A DNA stretch of 64,000 bases, from assembly GCA_036504155.1 (NCBI GenBank), contig DASXVQ010000161.1:1-64000 (forward strand). The letters run 5' to 3'. Made by a program: the position numbers and the translations under genes. Under the pieces are notes generated by a model that was given only the letters and a program-made list of their open reading frames with translations, was not told the DNA's origin and did no database searches. Shown piece by piece: positions 17,941 to 26,514 of this stretch. This DNA is from JACRCT01 sp036504155 (GTDB lineage: Bacteria; Myxococcota; Myxococcia; Myxococcales; UBA5297). Within the stretch, counting starts at the first letter, position 1. Every line of letters begins with the position of its first letter.

Positions 17941-19214
17941 TCGAGACCATCCTCTCGTGGCTGGTGGGGGACCTGACGCCGCGGGCGCGGGTCTGGACCG
18001 CGCTGGCCCCGGGGCTGGCCGTCACCCTCTACTTCCTGGTCGCGCTGATGGTCTTCTCTGCCATCGCGCTGGTGCGCGGGATACCGCGCGACGCCGAGGT
18101 CGAGCCGCGCGGCCGCACCATGCTGCTGGGCTTCTACCTGCGCCACTTCTTCTTCTGGGCCATGCGCCCGCTGGCCCGGGCCATCCTCTGGACGCGCATC
18201 CCCCCCACCGCCATCACGCTGCTCGCGGGGCTGCTGGGCCTGGCCTCCGGCTTCCTCATGGCGGCGGGGCGCTTCTCGTTGGGCGGGTGGATCTTCCTGG
18301 CCTCGGGCATCCTGGACACCGTCGATGGCCGGGTGGCGCGCTCGCGGGGCGAGGTCTCGGCCCGCGGCTCGGCCATCGACTCCGTCCTCGACCGCTACTC
18401 CGACGCCGCGCTGTTGGTAGGGATGGCCTGGTACTACCGCCAGAGCCCGGTGCTGCTCGCGGCCCTGCTGGCCCTCGTCGGAGGGCTGCTCGTCCCCTAC
18501 ATCCGCGCCAAGGGCGAGAGCCTCGGCGTCTCGGTGCGCGAGGGCCAGCTGCAGCGGGCGGAGCGGGTGGTGGTCCTCGGGCTCTCCGCGGCGCTCAGCC
18601 CGGTGCTCGAGGCCCTGCGCGATCCGCTCGCCCGCCACCCGATGCACTGGCTCGCGGTGGGCGGGCTCGTCTTCGTGGCGCTGGGGAGCAACGCCACCGC
18701 GGTGACGAGGCTCTTGGGACTGCTGCGCGCGCTGCCCGGGCCGGAGCACCGGCCGGATGAGCGGCCGCGCGCCGGCCCTGGCCACTGGCGCGCCGCCGTG
18801 TACGCCGTCGCCGCCGCGCTGGGCCTCGTGGCCGAGTACCTGGCCTTCACCGGGCTGGCGACCCGCGGCGGACTCCACCCCGGGCTCGCGGCGGCGCTGG
18901 CGGCCGCGGCGCTCTCGTGCGTGGGCTTCGCGGCCTCGCGGTTGGCTTCGCGGCGCGAATCTCGAGAGGCTGCGCACCCGCCCCTGGGCCGCTGGGCGCT
19001 GGTGGCGTCCGTCGAGGCCCTGCTGGTCGCCGGCGGCGTCAGCGTGCTCGTCCTGCACGCGCTGCCGGAGCCGCGCCTGGCCTGGACCGTGGCCAAGCTG
19101 GCGGTCCTGCTGCTGTGGACCTCGCCGCTGCGCCGCGGGTACCTCTCGCCTGCCCCGCTCCCCCCGGCCAAGGTCTCGCTCCAGGGCTCGGCCCCGACCT
19201 GCCCGCGGCGCTGA
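17937..19214 (+). CDS. CDP-alcohol phosphatidyltransferase with extra C-terminal membrane domain
   Basis: The protein has 425 residues, with a GTG start in a GTGA overlap with the PAP2 gene. At about residues 127-152 it carries the complete family signature DxxDGxxARx8GxxxDxxxD (DTVDGRVARSRGE, then GSAIDSVLD). This domain swaps CMP of a CDP-alcohol for another alcohol in the membrane. After it come about four further helices (from about residue 280) with a weak internal duplication; the second half, ALVASVEALLVAGGVSVLVL, faintly resembles GtrA-type flippase helices. Typical family members are about 200 residues, so this is roughly twice the usual length. The alcohol substrate cannot be read from sequence. 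Confidence 0.88.
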   Translation: MIETILSWLVGDLTPRARVWTALAPGLAVTLYFLVALMVFSAIALVRGIPRDAEVEPRGRTMLLGFYLRHFFFWAMRPLARAILWTRIPPTAITLLAGLLGLASGFLMAAGRFSLGGWIFLASGILDTVDGRVARSRGEVSARGSAIDSVLDRYSDAALLVGMAWYYRQSPVLLAALLALVGGLLVPYIRAKGESLGVSVREGQLQRAERVVVLGLSAALSPVLEALRDPLARHPMHWLAVGGLVFVALGSNATAVTRLLGLLRALPGPEHRPDERPRAGPGHWRAAVYAVAAALGLVAEYLAFTGLATRGGLHPGLAAALAAAALSCVGFAASRLASRRESREAAHPPLGRWALVASVEALLVAGGVSVLVLHALPEPRLAWTVAKLAVLLLWTSPLRRGYLSPAPLPPAKVSLQGSAPTCPRR

Positions 19215-19241
19215 CCGGACGGCCGGCCGTGCCGCGCGGCC

Positions 19242-19718
19242 TCACCGCCGGACGTAGAAGGCGCCCAGGATGGCCCCGTAGATCAGGTGCGCGACGAAGA
19301 CCGAGAGGGGCGTGCGCGGCCCGTAGTGCAGGGCCATGAAGCCGGGCGGCTCCAGCGGGCGCACCGCCGTGGGACCCGCGCCCATGCCGGCCATGCGCGG
19401 GTGCATCCCCGGCAGCGCCACCATCACCACCACCAGCACGAAGGCGGCGTGCACCGCCCCGATCGCCGCGCCGCGCAGCCACCCCGCCGCGCCCCAGGCC
19501 TGGAAGGCAGCCGCATAGAGCAGCCCGAAGAGCCAGCCGTTGACGAAGTGGATGCCGATGCCCAGGAGCCTCGCCCGGTCGCGGTCCGTGGTGATCACCG
19601 TCCCCAGCATGTAGGGCAGGCTCATCCGCGTCAGGCCCAGCTCCTGGCTCCCGGCCATCAGCGTGGTCAGCACCGTGGTGGCGACGAAGGACCAGAGCGC
19701 CCAGCTTCCCCAGTTCAC
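19242..19718 (-). CDS. Small integral membrane protein coupled to the GH15 gene
   Basis: The protein has 158 residues and about four membrane helices (LWSFVATTVLTTLMAG, LGIGIHFVNGWLFGLLYAAAF, AFVLVVVMVALPGM, LIYGAILGAFYV). The start is GTG at 19718, overlapping the TGA of the upstream gene in a GTGA arrangement with a GGAGG site upstream; much longer frames in the same phase are antisense shadows. Short conserved-looking pieces (LPYMLGTVITTDRDRARL, HYGPRTPLSVFVAHLIYG) suggest a conserved uncharacterised family. Function unknown; coupling to the hydrolase suggests they are made together. Confidence 0.7.
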   Translation of the reverse strand: MNWGSWALWSFVATTVLTTLMAGSQELGLTRMSLPYMLGTVITTDRDRARLLGIGIHFVNGWLFGLLYAAAFQAWGAAGWLRGAAIGAVHAAFVLVVVMVALPGMHPRMAGMGAGPTAVRPLEPPGFMALHYGPRTPLSVFVAHLIYGAILGAFYVRR

Positions 19719-21577
19719 GGCCGCGCCTCCGTCCCTTCCCTGGGCTCCGTGGCCAGCGCCGCCGTGGGGCCCCGGCCCCGCCCGCGCTCGGCGGCGCGCC
19801 GGTCCTCGAGCGCCAGGGCCGCGTTGATCAACCCCACGTGCGTGAAGGCCTGCGGGAAGTTGCCCAGGGCGTCCCCGGTCGCGGCTTCGATCTCCTCGGC
19901 GAAGAGCCCCACGTCGTTGGCGAAGCCCAGCAGGTCGTCGAAGAGGCCCTCCGCCTCCTCCAGGGTCCCGCCGCCGAGCGCCAGGTAGCGCACCGCCCAG
20001 AAGCCGCAGGCGCCGAACGCGCCCTCGCCGGCGCTCTCGTCGATCCGGTAGCGCCGCAGCAGCCCGCCCGGCGCGCCCAGCTCGCGCCGCAGCTGTTCCC
20101 AGGTCGAGCGCATGCGCCGCGAGGACGGGGGGATCAGGCCGTAGTTCGCCAGCTGCAGCGCCGTCGCATCGAGCGAGCGCCCCCCCAGGATGGCCACGTA
20201 GCTGCCCCGCTGCGGGTTCCAGGCGCGCTCCTCGAGATCGCCGCGGATCGCCTCGCGCTCCTTGCGGTACCGCTCCACCGGCGCGCCCCTCAGCTCGCCC
20301 ACCTCGGCCATCCACACCAGCCGGTCCAGCGCGACCCAGCACAGCAGCCGCGACTGCGTGTGCTCGGCCCGCCCGGAGCGCAGCTCCCAGATGCCCTCGT
20401 CCGGCTCGCGCCAGCGCGCGCAGACGTAGTCGCCCATCGACACCAGAGCCCGGCACGTCTCGTGGTCCAGGGGCTTGCCCTGGCGCACCAAGTGGGCGGC
20501 CGCGTCCATCACCTCGCCGTACAGGTCGAGCTGGAGCTGGCCCTGCGCCGCGTTGCCGACGCGCACCGGCCTCGCGCCGCCGAAGCCCTGCCAGGGAAGC
20601 TCGCGCTCGCGGGACTGCTCGGCCCGGCCGAAGACGTCGTAGAGCACGCGCAGCCGCGGCCGGGTGAGCCGGGTGGCGTGGAGCAGCCAGGAGACGAAGG
20701 CGTGCGCCTCCTCGGAGAACCCCAAGCCGAAGAGCGCCCGGACCGTCAGCGAGGCGTCTCGCAGCCAGCAGTAGCGGTAGTCCCAGTTCAGGTCTCCGCC
20801 GGGCCGCTCGGGCAGCGAGGTGGTCGGCGCGGCGACGATGGCTCCGGAGGGAGAGAAGGAGAGCAGCTTGAGCGCCAAGGCGCTGCGGACCACCTCGTCC
20901 CGGTGCGGCCCGCCGTAGGTGGCCCGGCCGGCCCAGTCGCGCCACTGCCGGGAGGTCTGCCGCAGCGCCTCGCGCGTCTGCTCGCCCAGCAGAGGGAGCA
21001 CCGCGGGCGCCTCGTGCGAGAACGAGAGCGACAGCTCCAACCGCTCGCCCGCCTTCAGCCGGCGCCGCGCCGCCAGGCCGCCCCGCGGCGCCCGCTCGAG
21101 CGGCACCGAGGAGCGCAGGACGAGCAGGCCGGGCCCGGCCGGGGTCCGCCAGCCCAGCGGCCCGCCGTCCTCCAACTCCTGCGCGCGCTGGGCGTAGCCC
21201 GGCCTCGGGTCGTAGCCGATCTCGAGGTCGACCTCGCCGCCCAGGCACTCGACTGCGCGGGCGAGCTCGCGCTCCGGCTGCAGCCGGCCCTCCGCCTCGG
21301 GGAGCACCATCGCGTCGATCAGCCGGACCGCGCCGCTCCCGGCGAAGAGGTCGGTGACCAGCACGTTGCTGTCCGGCTCGTAGTGGCGCTGGGAGCGGAC
21401 CAGCCCGGCGGGCGCGATGGAGAACCGGCCCGCCCCCGGGTCGAGCAGGGCGCCGAAGACCGAGGGGCTGTCGAAGCACGGCCAGCACAGCCAGTCGACG
21501 GACCCGGCGCGCGACACCAGTGCCGCCGAGCAGCAGTCGCCGAGCGCGGCGTAGTCCTGGATCCGGGGCGCGGCCAT
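19715..21577 (-). CDS. GH15 glucoamylase/trehalase-type glycoside hydrolase
   Basis: The protein has 620 residues from the ATG at 21577; a GTG seven codons upstream (21598) is an alternative with a slightly better purine stretch. The N-terminal domain opens with IQDYAALGDCCSAALVSRAG and SVDWLCWPCFDSPSVFGALL, typical of bacterial GH15 proteins related to mycobacterial trehalase. The catalytic (alpha/alpha)6 barrel carries NWDYRYCWLRDASLTVRAL, EGIWELRSG, EGAFGACGFWAVRYLALGG and GNFPQAFTHVGLINAA; the acidic residues in the EGIWE and EGAF segments fit the GH15 catalytic pair. No signal peptide, so it is cytoplasmic. Substrates could be trehalose, maltose or glucan ends; a trehalose link is plausible because treT lies 6 kb away. 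Confidence 0.88.
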   Translation of the reverse strand: MAAPRIQDYAALGDCCSAALVSRAGSVDWLCWPCFDSPSVFGALLDPGAGRFSIAPAGLVRSQRHYEPDSNVLVTDLFAGSGAVRLIDAMVLPEAEGRLQPERELARAVECLGGEVDLEIGYDPRPGYAQRAQELEDGGPLGWRTPAGPGLLVLRSSVPLERAPRGGLAARRRLKAGERLELSLSFSHEAPAVLPLLGEQTREALRQTSRQWRDWAGRATYGGPHRDEVVRSALALKLLSFSPSGAIVAAPTTSLPERPGGDLNWDYRYCWLRDASLTVRALFGLGFSEEAHAFVSWLLHATRLTRPRLRVLYDVFGRAEQSRERELPWQGFGGARPVRVGNAAQGQLQLDLYGEVMDAAAHLVRQGKPLDHETCRALVSMGDYVCARWREPDEGIWELRSGRAEHTQSRLLCWVALDRLVWMAEVGELRGAPVERYRKEREAIRGDLEERAWNPQRGSYVAILGGRSLDATALQLANYGLIPPSSRRMRSTWEQLRRELGAPGGLLRRYRIDESAGEGAFGACGFWAVRYLALGGGTLEEAEGLFDDLLGFANDVGLFAEEIEAATGDALGNFPQAFTHVGLINAALALEDRRAAERGRGRGPTAALATEPREGTEARP

Positions 21578-21773
21578 GGCGCCGTTCAAGGTGGGCACGC
21601 CCCCGCGAGGCGCGTCGGGCAGGGGGTTCGCCGGCTGCGCAGCGCCTCCTGCTGCTGCCCGCCTCTTGGCGGCTCGGGTAGACCGCCGGGGGCCGCGGGC
21701 CTGCCCGGAGCGGCCCCGAGGTGCCGGGCGATCGGTGTCCTGGGCGTCTGGGGCGAGGCCGACGAACGAATTG

Positions 21774-21809
21774 AAAGGGCCGCGCCCGGCGAACCGGACG
21801 CGGCCCTTT
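21774..21809 (-). terminator. Intrinsic terminator of the L,D-transpeptidase gene
   Basis: A perfect 11-bp stem (AAAGGGCCGCG at 21774-21784 with CGCGGCCCTTT at 21799-21809) lies 30 nt past the transpeptidase stop codon. Read on the minus strand it ends in TTTCAATTCG. The rest of the 261-bp gap up to 21577 shows no gene. Confidence 0.7.
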
Positions 21810-21838
21810 GAAAGGTTCCTGCCGAGGCGAGAGGCTGG

Positions 21839-22792
21839 CTACTTCGGCGAGTAGTGCTGGCCCTGCCCGAGCTCGCCGCTGACGTAGCCGAACATGTACT
21901 CGCGGCCGGCGTCGGTCGGCCGGTCCTGGGCGCCGAAGGTCTCTTCGAACTTCGCTTCCAGCTCGTTGCCGCGGCGCGCGTCGCGGTTGATGGTCACGTT
22001 GGTGCCAGCCTCGGCGTACTTCTCGCCCAGCTCGAGGATGTTGCTGCCGCTCATGCGCAGGCAGCCGTGGGAGGCCGCCTTGCCCAGCTCGGGCTCCTCG
22101 CTGGGCGGGATGCCGTGGATGTACTGCGAGTAGTTGCCCAGCGAGAGCTTCATGATGCCCATGGGGTTGTCGATGCCCGGGGGCACCTGCTTGGAGTTGG
22201 CGGCCCAGGCGCTCTTCGGCGGGTTCCAGGGCTGGCGCACCATGACGTCGGGCACGGTGAACTTGGTGCCCTGCGTCGGGAACTCGGCGCGGCCGGGCGA
22301 GGTGAGGTAGCGAGCGGCGACCTTGCCGTCCTTGCCCACGACGTACAGGCGGGTGTGGCCGGAGTTGGAGATGTCCGCGACGATCTCGTACTTGTCGCGC
22401 TTGCTGCCGGCGGGGGCCGTCTGGGACTTCAGCTGGGAGATCTGCGCGGCGCCGGCCTTGTCCAGGGCCTTGAGCGTCGTCGCGTCGAGCTTGCCGGTCT
22501 CCTCGATGCCCGCCTTGGCCTGGAACGCCTTCACCGCGGCCTCGGTGCCGGGGCCGAAGGCGCCGTCGACGCCGTTGCGCTTGGCGAGGAAGCCCAGCGA
22601 GAAGAGCGCGCACTGCGCCGTCTTCACGGCCTCGCTCTTGGGAGCGCCCTTGGCGAGCGGCTCGACCTTGCCGGCGACGATGCCGCTCAGCGTGACGTCC
22701 TTCTGGAAGGCCTTGCAGCCCAACGAGTTGGCCGGGCCGGTGGCCGGAGGCGTGGTGACCTTGGGGGTATTGGTGCCGGTGACGACGGGCAT
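21839..22792 (-). CDS. L,D-transpeptidase (YkuD) with peptidoglycan-binding domain
   Basis: The protein has 317 residues, starting at the ATG at 22792 with CGAGGACG upstream. A peptidoglycan-binding domain lies at about residues 55-115 (LFSLGFLAKRNGVDGAFGPG, AVKAFQAKAGI). The YkuD catalytic domain follows, with MGIMKLSLGNYSQYIHGIPP and the active-site motif ASHGCLRMSGSNILELGE (Cys at about residue 243). This enzyme class makes 3-3 peptidoglycan cross-links or attaches proteins to the wall. No standard signal peptide is visible; the N-terminus is Thr/Pro-rich, as in the M15 peptidase at 3632, which also combines a PG-binding domain with a missing signal. A terminator follows. Confidence 0.9.
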   Translation of the reverse strand: MPVVTGTNTPKVTTPPATGPANSLGCKAFQKDVTLSGIVAGKVEPLAKGAPKSEAVKTAQCALFSLGFLAKRNGVDGAFGPGTEAAVKAFQAKAGIEETGKLDATTLKALDKAGAAQISQLKSQTAPAGSKRDKYEIVADISNSGHTRLYVVGKDGKVAARYLTSPGRAEFPTQGTKFTVPDVMVRQPWNPPKSAWAANSKQVPPGIDNPMGIMKLSLGNYSQYIHGIPPSEEPELGKAASHGCLRMSGSNILELGEKYAEAGTNVTINRDARRGNELEAKFEETFGAQDRPTDAGREYMFGYVSGELGQGQHYSPK

Positions 22793-22963
22793 GGTTCGCG
22801 TCCTCGCTAGAGGGTTGAGAAGACTGCGCAGGGTACCACGAGCGGCCGGCCGATGGCTCGGTCGGGGCCTACTCCCGCGAAGGCGATCACATGGATATCG
22901 GGGCACGGCGTCCGTCCAGGCTATCCTCCCGGCCCGCCGTTGCCCTCCCGCCGAGGACTCCCG

Positions 22964-24304
22964 ATGACTGCGCCCGACCTCTCCAGCCTCCGCGCCGAAG
23001 CCGCCCGACTGCTCGCGGCCGGTGAACCCCAGAAGGCGTTCGCCGCCTTTCGCCCGGCGCTGGAATACCCCTGCTCGCTCACCGCCTCCGCCGACTGGGC
23101 GGCCGCCCTCTCCACCTTCGCCGACCTCGCCAAGGGGCTGGGCGGAGCGGCCATCGCCGAGAAGTGCGCTGCCGCGGCCGGCGCCCCCGACGACGTCGAC
23201 AAGCTCTTCGCCGCCGCCTACGAGCTCTACGAGCAGAGCCAGTACGGCAGCGCCGCCGCGCTGCTCGCCCGCGCCGACGCACTCGACCCCGGCAAGCCCA
23301 AGATCGTCAACGAGCTGGTGAGCAACCTCGAGGCGCTGATGCTCAGCGCCGAGGCGTGCAAGGTCCTGCGCGCCTCGGGCGTCGTCGACCGCGACCCGCT
23401 CTCGGCGTACCTCTTGGGCTTCAACTCGGCGATGGCCGGCGACCTCGCGACGACGCGCTCCCTGCTCCCCGGGCTCCGCGCCGGGGTGAAGAACCCGCAG
23501 CTCGGCTTCATGGTCGACTCGCTGGAGGGCATCCTCGCCCGCGCCGACGCGCTGCAGGGCGCCTCCAAGCTCGACGACCGCGACCTGCGCGGCTGGCACT
23601 TCGTCCTCAACGGCGCGCTGCTGCTCCACCTCTCGCCGCACGGCTTGGCCGAGCCGATGCGCGGCCGCTACGCCTACGTCTCGGACAGCTACGGGCTCAT
23701 CCACGAGGGCCTCGAGCGCGCCGGCGCCGCGCTGAAGGCGGCCGGGATCGCGCTGGCCTCGGTGACCTCGCCTCCGGGCCGCAGCCACGAGATCGTCGCC
23801 GCCGCGGCCGCGCAGCTGCTGGGCGTGCCGCGGGTCGCCTGGGAGGAGCGCGCTGCGAAGACCCCCTGCCTCGTCGCCGCCTACGACCTCGACGCGCTGG
23901 GCGACCTCGAGCTGATGAAGGTGCTGCGCGACCACGCGCCCGGGCAGATCCTCTGGGCGCACGCCTCCTGCTGGACCAACCCCTTCCCGTTCGCGCCGGA
24001 CCTGACGACCTTCCTCTACCAGACCAACGCCGCACCCTGGGCCGAGGGCCGCCTGCAGGTGGACCCGGACACGAAGAAGCTGCGCCCCTCCGCCGCCGAC
24101 GAGGCGCCGATCGAGGATCTGGCCAAGCGGATCGTCGAGGCCAAGGCGCCGCCGGACAGCCTCGCGGACACCGGCGCGCTGGAGGAACTCGCCCGCGCGG
24201 CGGCGAAGATCTCGGGGCCGCACGCGCCGGGCTTCGCGCGCACCGAGGGCCAGCGCCTGCGGCAGCGCGCCGGCTCGCCCGTGCCCAGCGCCTGGTTCAG
24301 GTAA
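22964..24304 (+). CDS. Hypothetical TPR-like helical repeat protein
   Basis: The protein has 446 residues. The ATG at 22964 follows CCGAGGAC. Residues about 1-240 are short helix pairs like tetratricopeptide repeats (RLLAAGEPQKAFAAFRPAL, LYEQSQYGSAAALLARADAL), covering five or six units. The second half is a separate alpha/beta domain with YVSDSYGLIHEGLERAGAAL, AAAAAQLLGVPRVAWEE and GQILWAHASCWTNPFPF, ending in a charged tail. No signal peptide or membrane segment. I do not recognise the C-terminal domain. It is flanked by genes on the opposite strand. Confidence 0.7.
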   Translation: MTAPDLSSLRAEAARLLAAGEPQKAFAAFRPALEYPCSLTASADWAAALSTFADLAKGLGGAAIAEKCAAAAGAPDDVDKLFAAAYELYEQSQYGSAAALLARADALDPGKPKIVNELVSNLEALMLSAEACKVLRASGVVDRDPLSAYLLGFNSAMAGDLATTRSLLPGLRAGVKNPQLGFMVDSLEGILARADALQGASKLDDRDLRGWHFVLNGALLLHLSPHGLAEPMRGRYAYVSDSYGLIHEGLERAGAALKAAGIALASVTSPPGRSHEIVAAAAAQLLGVPRVAWEERAAKTPCLVAAYDLDALGDLELMKVLRDHAPGQILWAHASCWTNPFPFAPDLTTFLYQTNAAPWAEGRLQVDPDTKKLRPSAADEAPIEDLAKRIVEAKAPPDSLADTGALEELARAAAKISGPHAPGFARTEGQRLRQRAGSPVPSAWFR

Positions 24305-24372
24305 GCAGCTCCGCTCTTCCGGCGGCCGCCGCCCCCTGCGCCTTTCGCCGGTTCCGCCACCCCAGCGGCGCG

Positions 24373-24399
24373 CCCTCGACCCTCGACCCTCGACCCTCG
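24373..24399. repeat. Heptamer tandem repeat CCCTCGA, about 3.9 copies
   Basis: Perfect head-to-tail copies of CCCTCGA lie in the short gap between the converging ends of the TPR-like gene and the BASS transporter gene. No coding role. Confidence 0.8.
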
Positions 24400-24412
24400 C
24401 CCTACCCCGCGG

Positions 24413-25267
24413 TCAGGCCACCGCCACCCTGCTGCGGACGCGAGTGCCGGCGTAGACGGTGGCGAGGACCGGCGAGACCACCAGGTAGGGCAGGAGCACG
24501 CCCATGGACCGCCGGGGATCGAAGTTCAGGGAGGCGATGAGCAGGGCGAGGCCGGGGTTGCGGGCGGCGCTCTCCAGCGCCAGCGCCGCGCGGCGGTTCG
24601 GCGGGCCGCCCGCGAGCACGTGGCCCGCGCCGAGGGCGGCGACGAACATCACGGCCATGGCCAGGTAGCCGCGCGGCGCGTGTGAGAGCAGCAGGCGCCA
24701 GCCGCCCTGGCCCGCCAGGAGCACCACGACCCCGGCCAGCAAGGCGAGCCCGCCCGCCACCGCCAGCGGTCCGCGGACCCGCGCGGCGAAGGCCGGGGTC
24801 CAGGTCCGCGCCGCGACGCCCAGCGCGAAGGGCAGCAGCAGCGAGCGCCCGACCTGCACCGCGACCAGCCCTGGCCGGATCCCGGCCTCGAAGCCGAGCA
24901 CCCGGGAGAGCACGGCGAGCGCGAGCGGGGTCGTGGCGATGGAGAGGACCGCCAGGGTGAGGTGCAGCGCGGCCACGTACTCGACGTCGCCGGAGGCCTT
25001 GCGGACCCTGACGATCATCACCGGCGCGACCGGGCAGGCGGCGAGGACCGCCAGGCCCACCTGCACCGCCGGCTCGGGCCGCAGCAGCCACCCGACCGCG
25101 AGCGCGATGCAGGGCACCGCCACCACGACGGCCAGCAGCGAGCGCGCCAGCAGGCCCGGGCGACGGACCAGGTAGAGCAACTGCCCGGCCTCGACCGCCG
25201 TCCCTTGGGCCAGCATCAGCGCCATCACGCCCAGGGCCACCAGAATCCGAACGAAGTCGGCCTGCAT
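24413..25267 (-). CDS. BASS-family (bile acid:Na+ symporter-like) transporter
   Basis: The protein has 284 residues from the ATG at 25267 with a weak GGAG upstream. About eight to ten membrane helices are visible (VRILVALGVMALMLAQG, LLARSLLAVVVAVPCIALAV, LAVLAACPVAPVMIVRVRK, LALLAGVVVLLAGQGG). The AACPVAPV loop and the late ALALESAARNPGLALLIA segment match the two substrate-site crossover regions of bile acid:sodium symporter relatives. The substrate in bacteria varies (organic anions, pantoate, arsenite in relatives) and cannot be assigned. It lies on the same strand as, and 168 bp downstream of, the outer-membrane protein gene; co-transcription is possible. Confidence 0.75.
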   Translation of the reverse strand: MQADFVRILVALGVMALMLAQGTAVEAGQLLYLVRRPGLLARSLLAVVVAVPCIALAVGWLLRPEPAVQVGLAVLAACPVAPVMIVRVRKASGDVEYVAALHLTLAVLSIATTPLALAVLSRVLGFEAGIRPGLVAVQVGRSLLLPFALGVAARTWTPAFAARVRGPLAVAGGLALLAGVVVLLAGQGGWRLLLSHAPRGYLAMAVMFVAALGAGHVLAGGPPNRRAALALESAARNPGLALLIASLNFDPRRSMGVLLPYLVVSPVLATVYAGTRVRSRVAVA

Positions 25268-25434
25268 CTCGCGGCTCCGCCCCCGGTCCGGCCAAGCCCA
25301 GCGCCCCCGCGGCTCGCTCTTCCCAAGATGCGGCGCGCGCCGGCGCCGCGCCAACGAGGCCTCCTTGCGCCCGGACGGACGGCCCCGTCTTCGCGGGACC
25401 TGGCCGGGTCGCTACCCGCCGAGGGCCGGCGGGC

Positions 25435-26397
25435 TCAGCGACCCGCCGGCTTGCCACTCGAGGCCTCCGCGGGCTTCCAGAGCAGCAGCGACCCGGTCAA
25501 CGAGACGATCTGCCCCTCGGGCCGCGAGCGCACGCCGAAGTCGACCTCGTAGCGCAGGGCGAAGCGGGTGCGAATCGGCGGCACGAGGACGGCGATCTCC
25601 GGCCCCAGCCCGAAGACCCGATCGCGCGCCCCGCGCAGCACCGCCGGCAGGTCGCTCCCGCGATCGTCGCGCACCTGCCACAGGGCGTAGCCGGCCAGGC
25701 CCACGTCGAGCAGCCCGCCGAGCCGGGTGCCGGCGCCTCCCTGGAGCTGCACGGTGTCTCCCCGGGTGATGTCCATGCCCATCTTGCGGTGGTTCAGCTC
25801 GTAGCTCGCCAGCGCCGTCAGGAACCAGCGCTTCTTGGCGTCGAAGAAGACCGTGCCCCCCACCGAGAACTCGTGCGAGAAGCTGCCGCGGCCCAGGCCG
25901 CCCTTCCCGCCGGGCGCGTTGCGCGAAGTGGGGATGTAGAGCGCATAGGAGCCCACGACCTCGAGGTGGGGGCTGCGCCACCCCAGCCCCAGCGGCTGGA
26001 CCCGCGCGTCGGACAGGCCGAACTTGTCGATGCTCGCCTGCGGGAGCTCGCTGTTGATCCGCACGTGCGCCAGGGGGACCGAGCCGGCGAAATTGAGGAA
26101 GACGGGGCCCAGCGGAACGGCGCCCGAGAGCCCGACCCCGTTCGCCCACGCGCGCAGGCGCAGCCCGACCACTGGGACCACGCCCCCGGCGCGGTCGCGC
26201 AGCGTATCGGCGGCGTAGAAGGCCAGCTGGTCGGACAGGTAGAGGCCTGGCTCGGCCTGCCTGCCGGCGCTCAGGCCGAGGGTGCCCGGCAGCTTGTGGC
26301 CCAGGTCCTGCGCTCGGGCGGGCGCCGCCACCAGCAGCGGCACCAGTCCCAGGAGGAGCAAAGCGGCGAGTCGTCGGGAAGACCCCACGAGAGCCAA
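25435..26397 (-). CDS. Outer-membrane beta-barrel protein (phenol MetA pathway/transporter-like)
   Basis: The protein has 320 residues. It opens with a signal peptide (RRLAALLLLGLVPLLVAAPARA) cleaved about residue 29. The rest alternates polar and hydrophobic residues as in a beta barrel (YALYIPTSRNAPGGKGG, FSVGGTVFFDAKKRWFLTAL, GGLLDVGLAGYALWQVRDD, IRTRFALRYEVDFGVRSRPE), the pattern of the SphA/MetA-pathway outer-membrane family. The likely role is passage of a hydrophobic compound. Start choice is uncertain: TTG at 26397 or GTG at 26388, neither with a clear ribosome site. A short GC-rich hairpin without a U-tract (about 25414-25432) lies just past the stop codon. Confidence 0.72.
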   Translation of the reverse strand: MALVGSSRRLAALLLLGLVPLLVAAPARAQDLGHKLPGTLGLSAGRQAEPGLYLSDQLAFYAADTLRDRAGGVVPVVGLRLRAWANGVGLSGAVPLGPVFLNFAGSVPLAHVRINSELPQASIDKFGLSDARVQPLGLGWRSPHLEVVGSYALYIPTSRNAPGGKGGLGRGSFSHEFSVGGTVFFDAKKRWFLTALASYELNHRKMGMDITRGDTVQLQGGAGTRLGGLLDVGLAGYALWQVRDDRGSDLPAVLRGARDRVFGLGPEIAVLVPPIRTRFALRYEVDFGVRSRPEGQIVSLTGSLLLWKPAEASSGKPAGR

Positions 26398-26454
26398 GGT
26401 GCGGCGCCGCCGCCCGCTGCGTCACGCCCGACCGTGGGGTCCACGAAATCGAAA

Positions 26455-26487
26455 GGGGCGGGAGCGCCCGGATGAGCGTCCCGCCCC
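26455..26487 (-). terminator. Intrinsic terminator of the octapeptide-repeat gene
   Basis: A 9-bp perfect stem (GGGGCGGGA with TCCCGCCCC) with a 15-nt loop lies 27 nt past the stop codon. On the minus strand it is followed by TTTCGATTTCG. Confidence 0.7.
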
Positions 26488-26514
26488 GACTTCGGCCCGC
26501 GAGCCCTACCCTAC

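Noticed and set aside
19242..22613. Open minus-strand frame of 1123 codons
   Set aside because: It is out of frame with the GH15 and L,D-transpeptidase genes that truly occupy the region. Only its end (from GTG 19718) is a gene.
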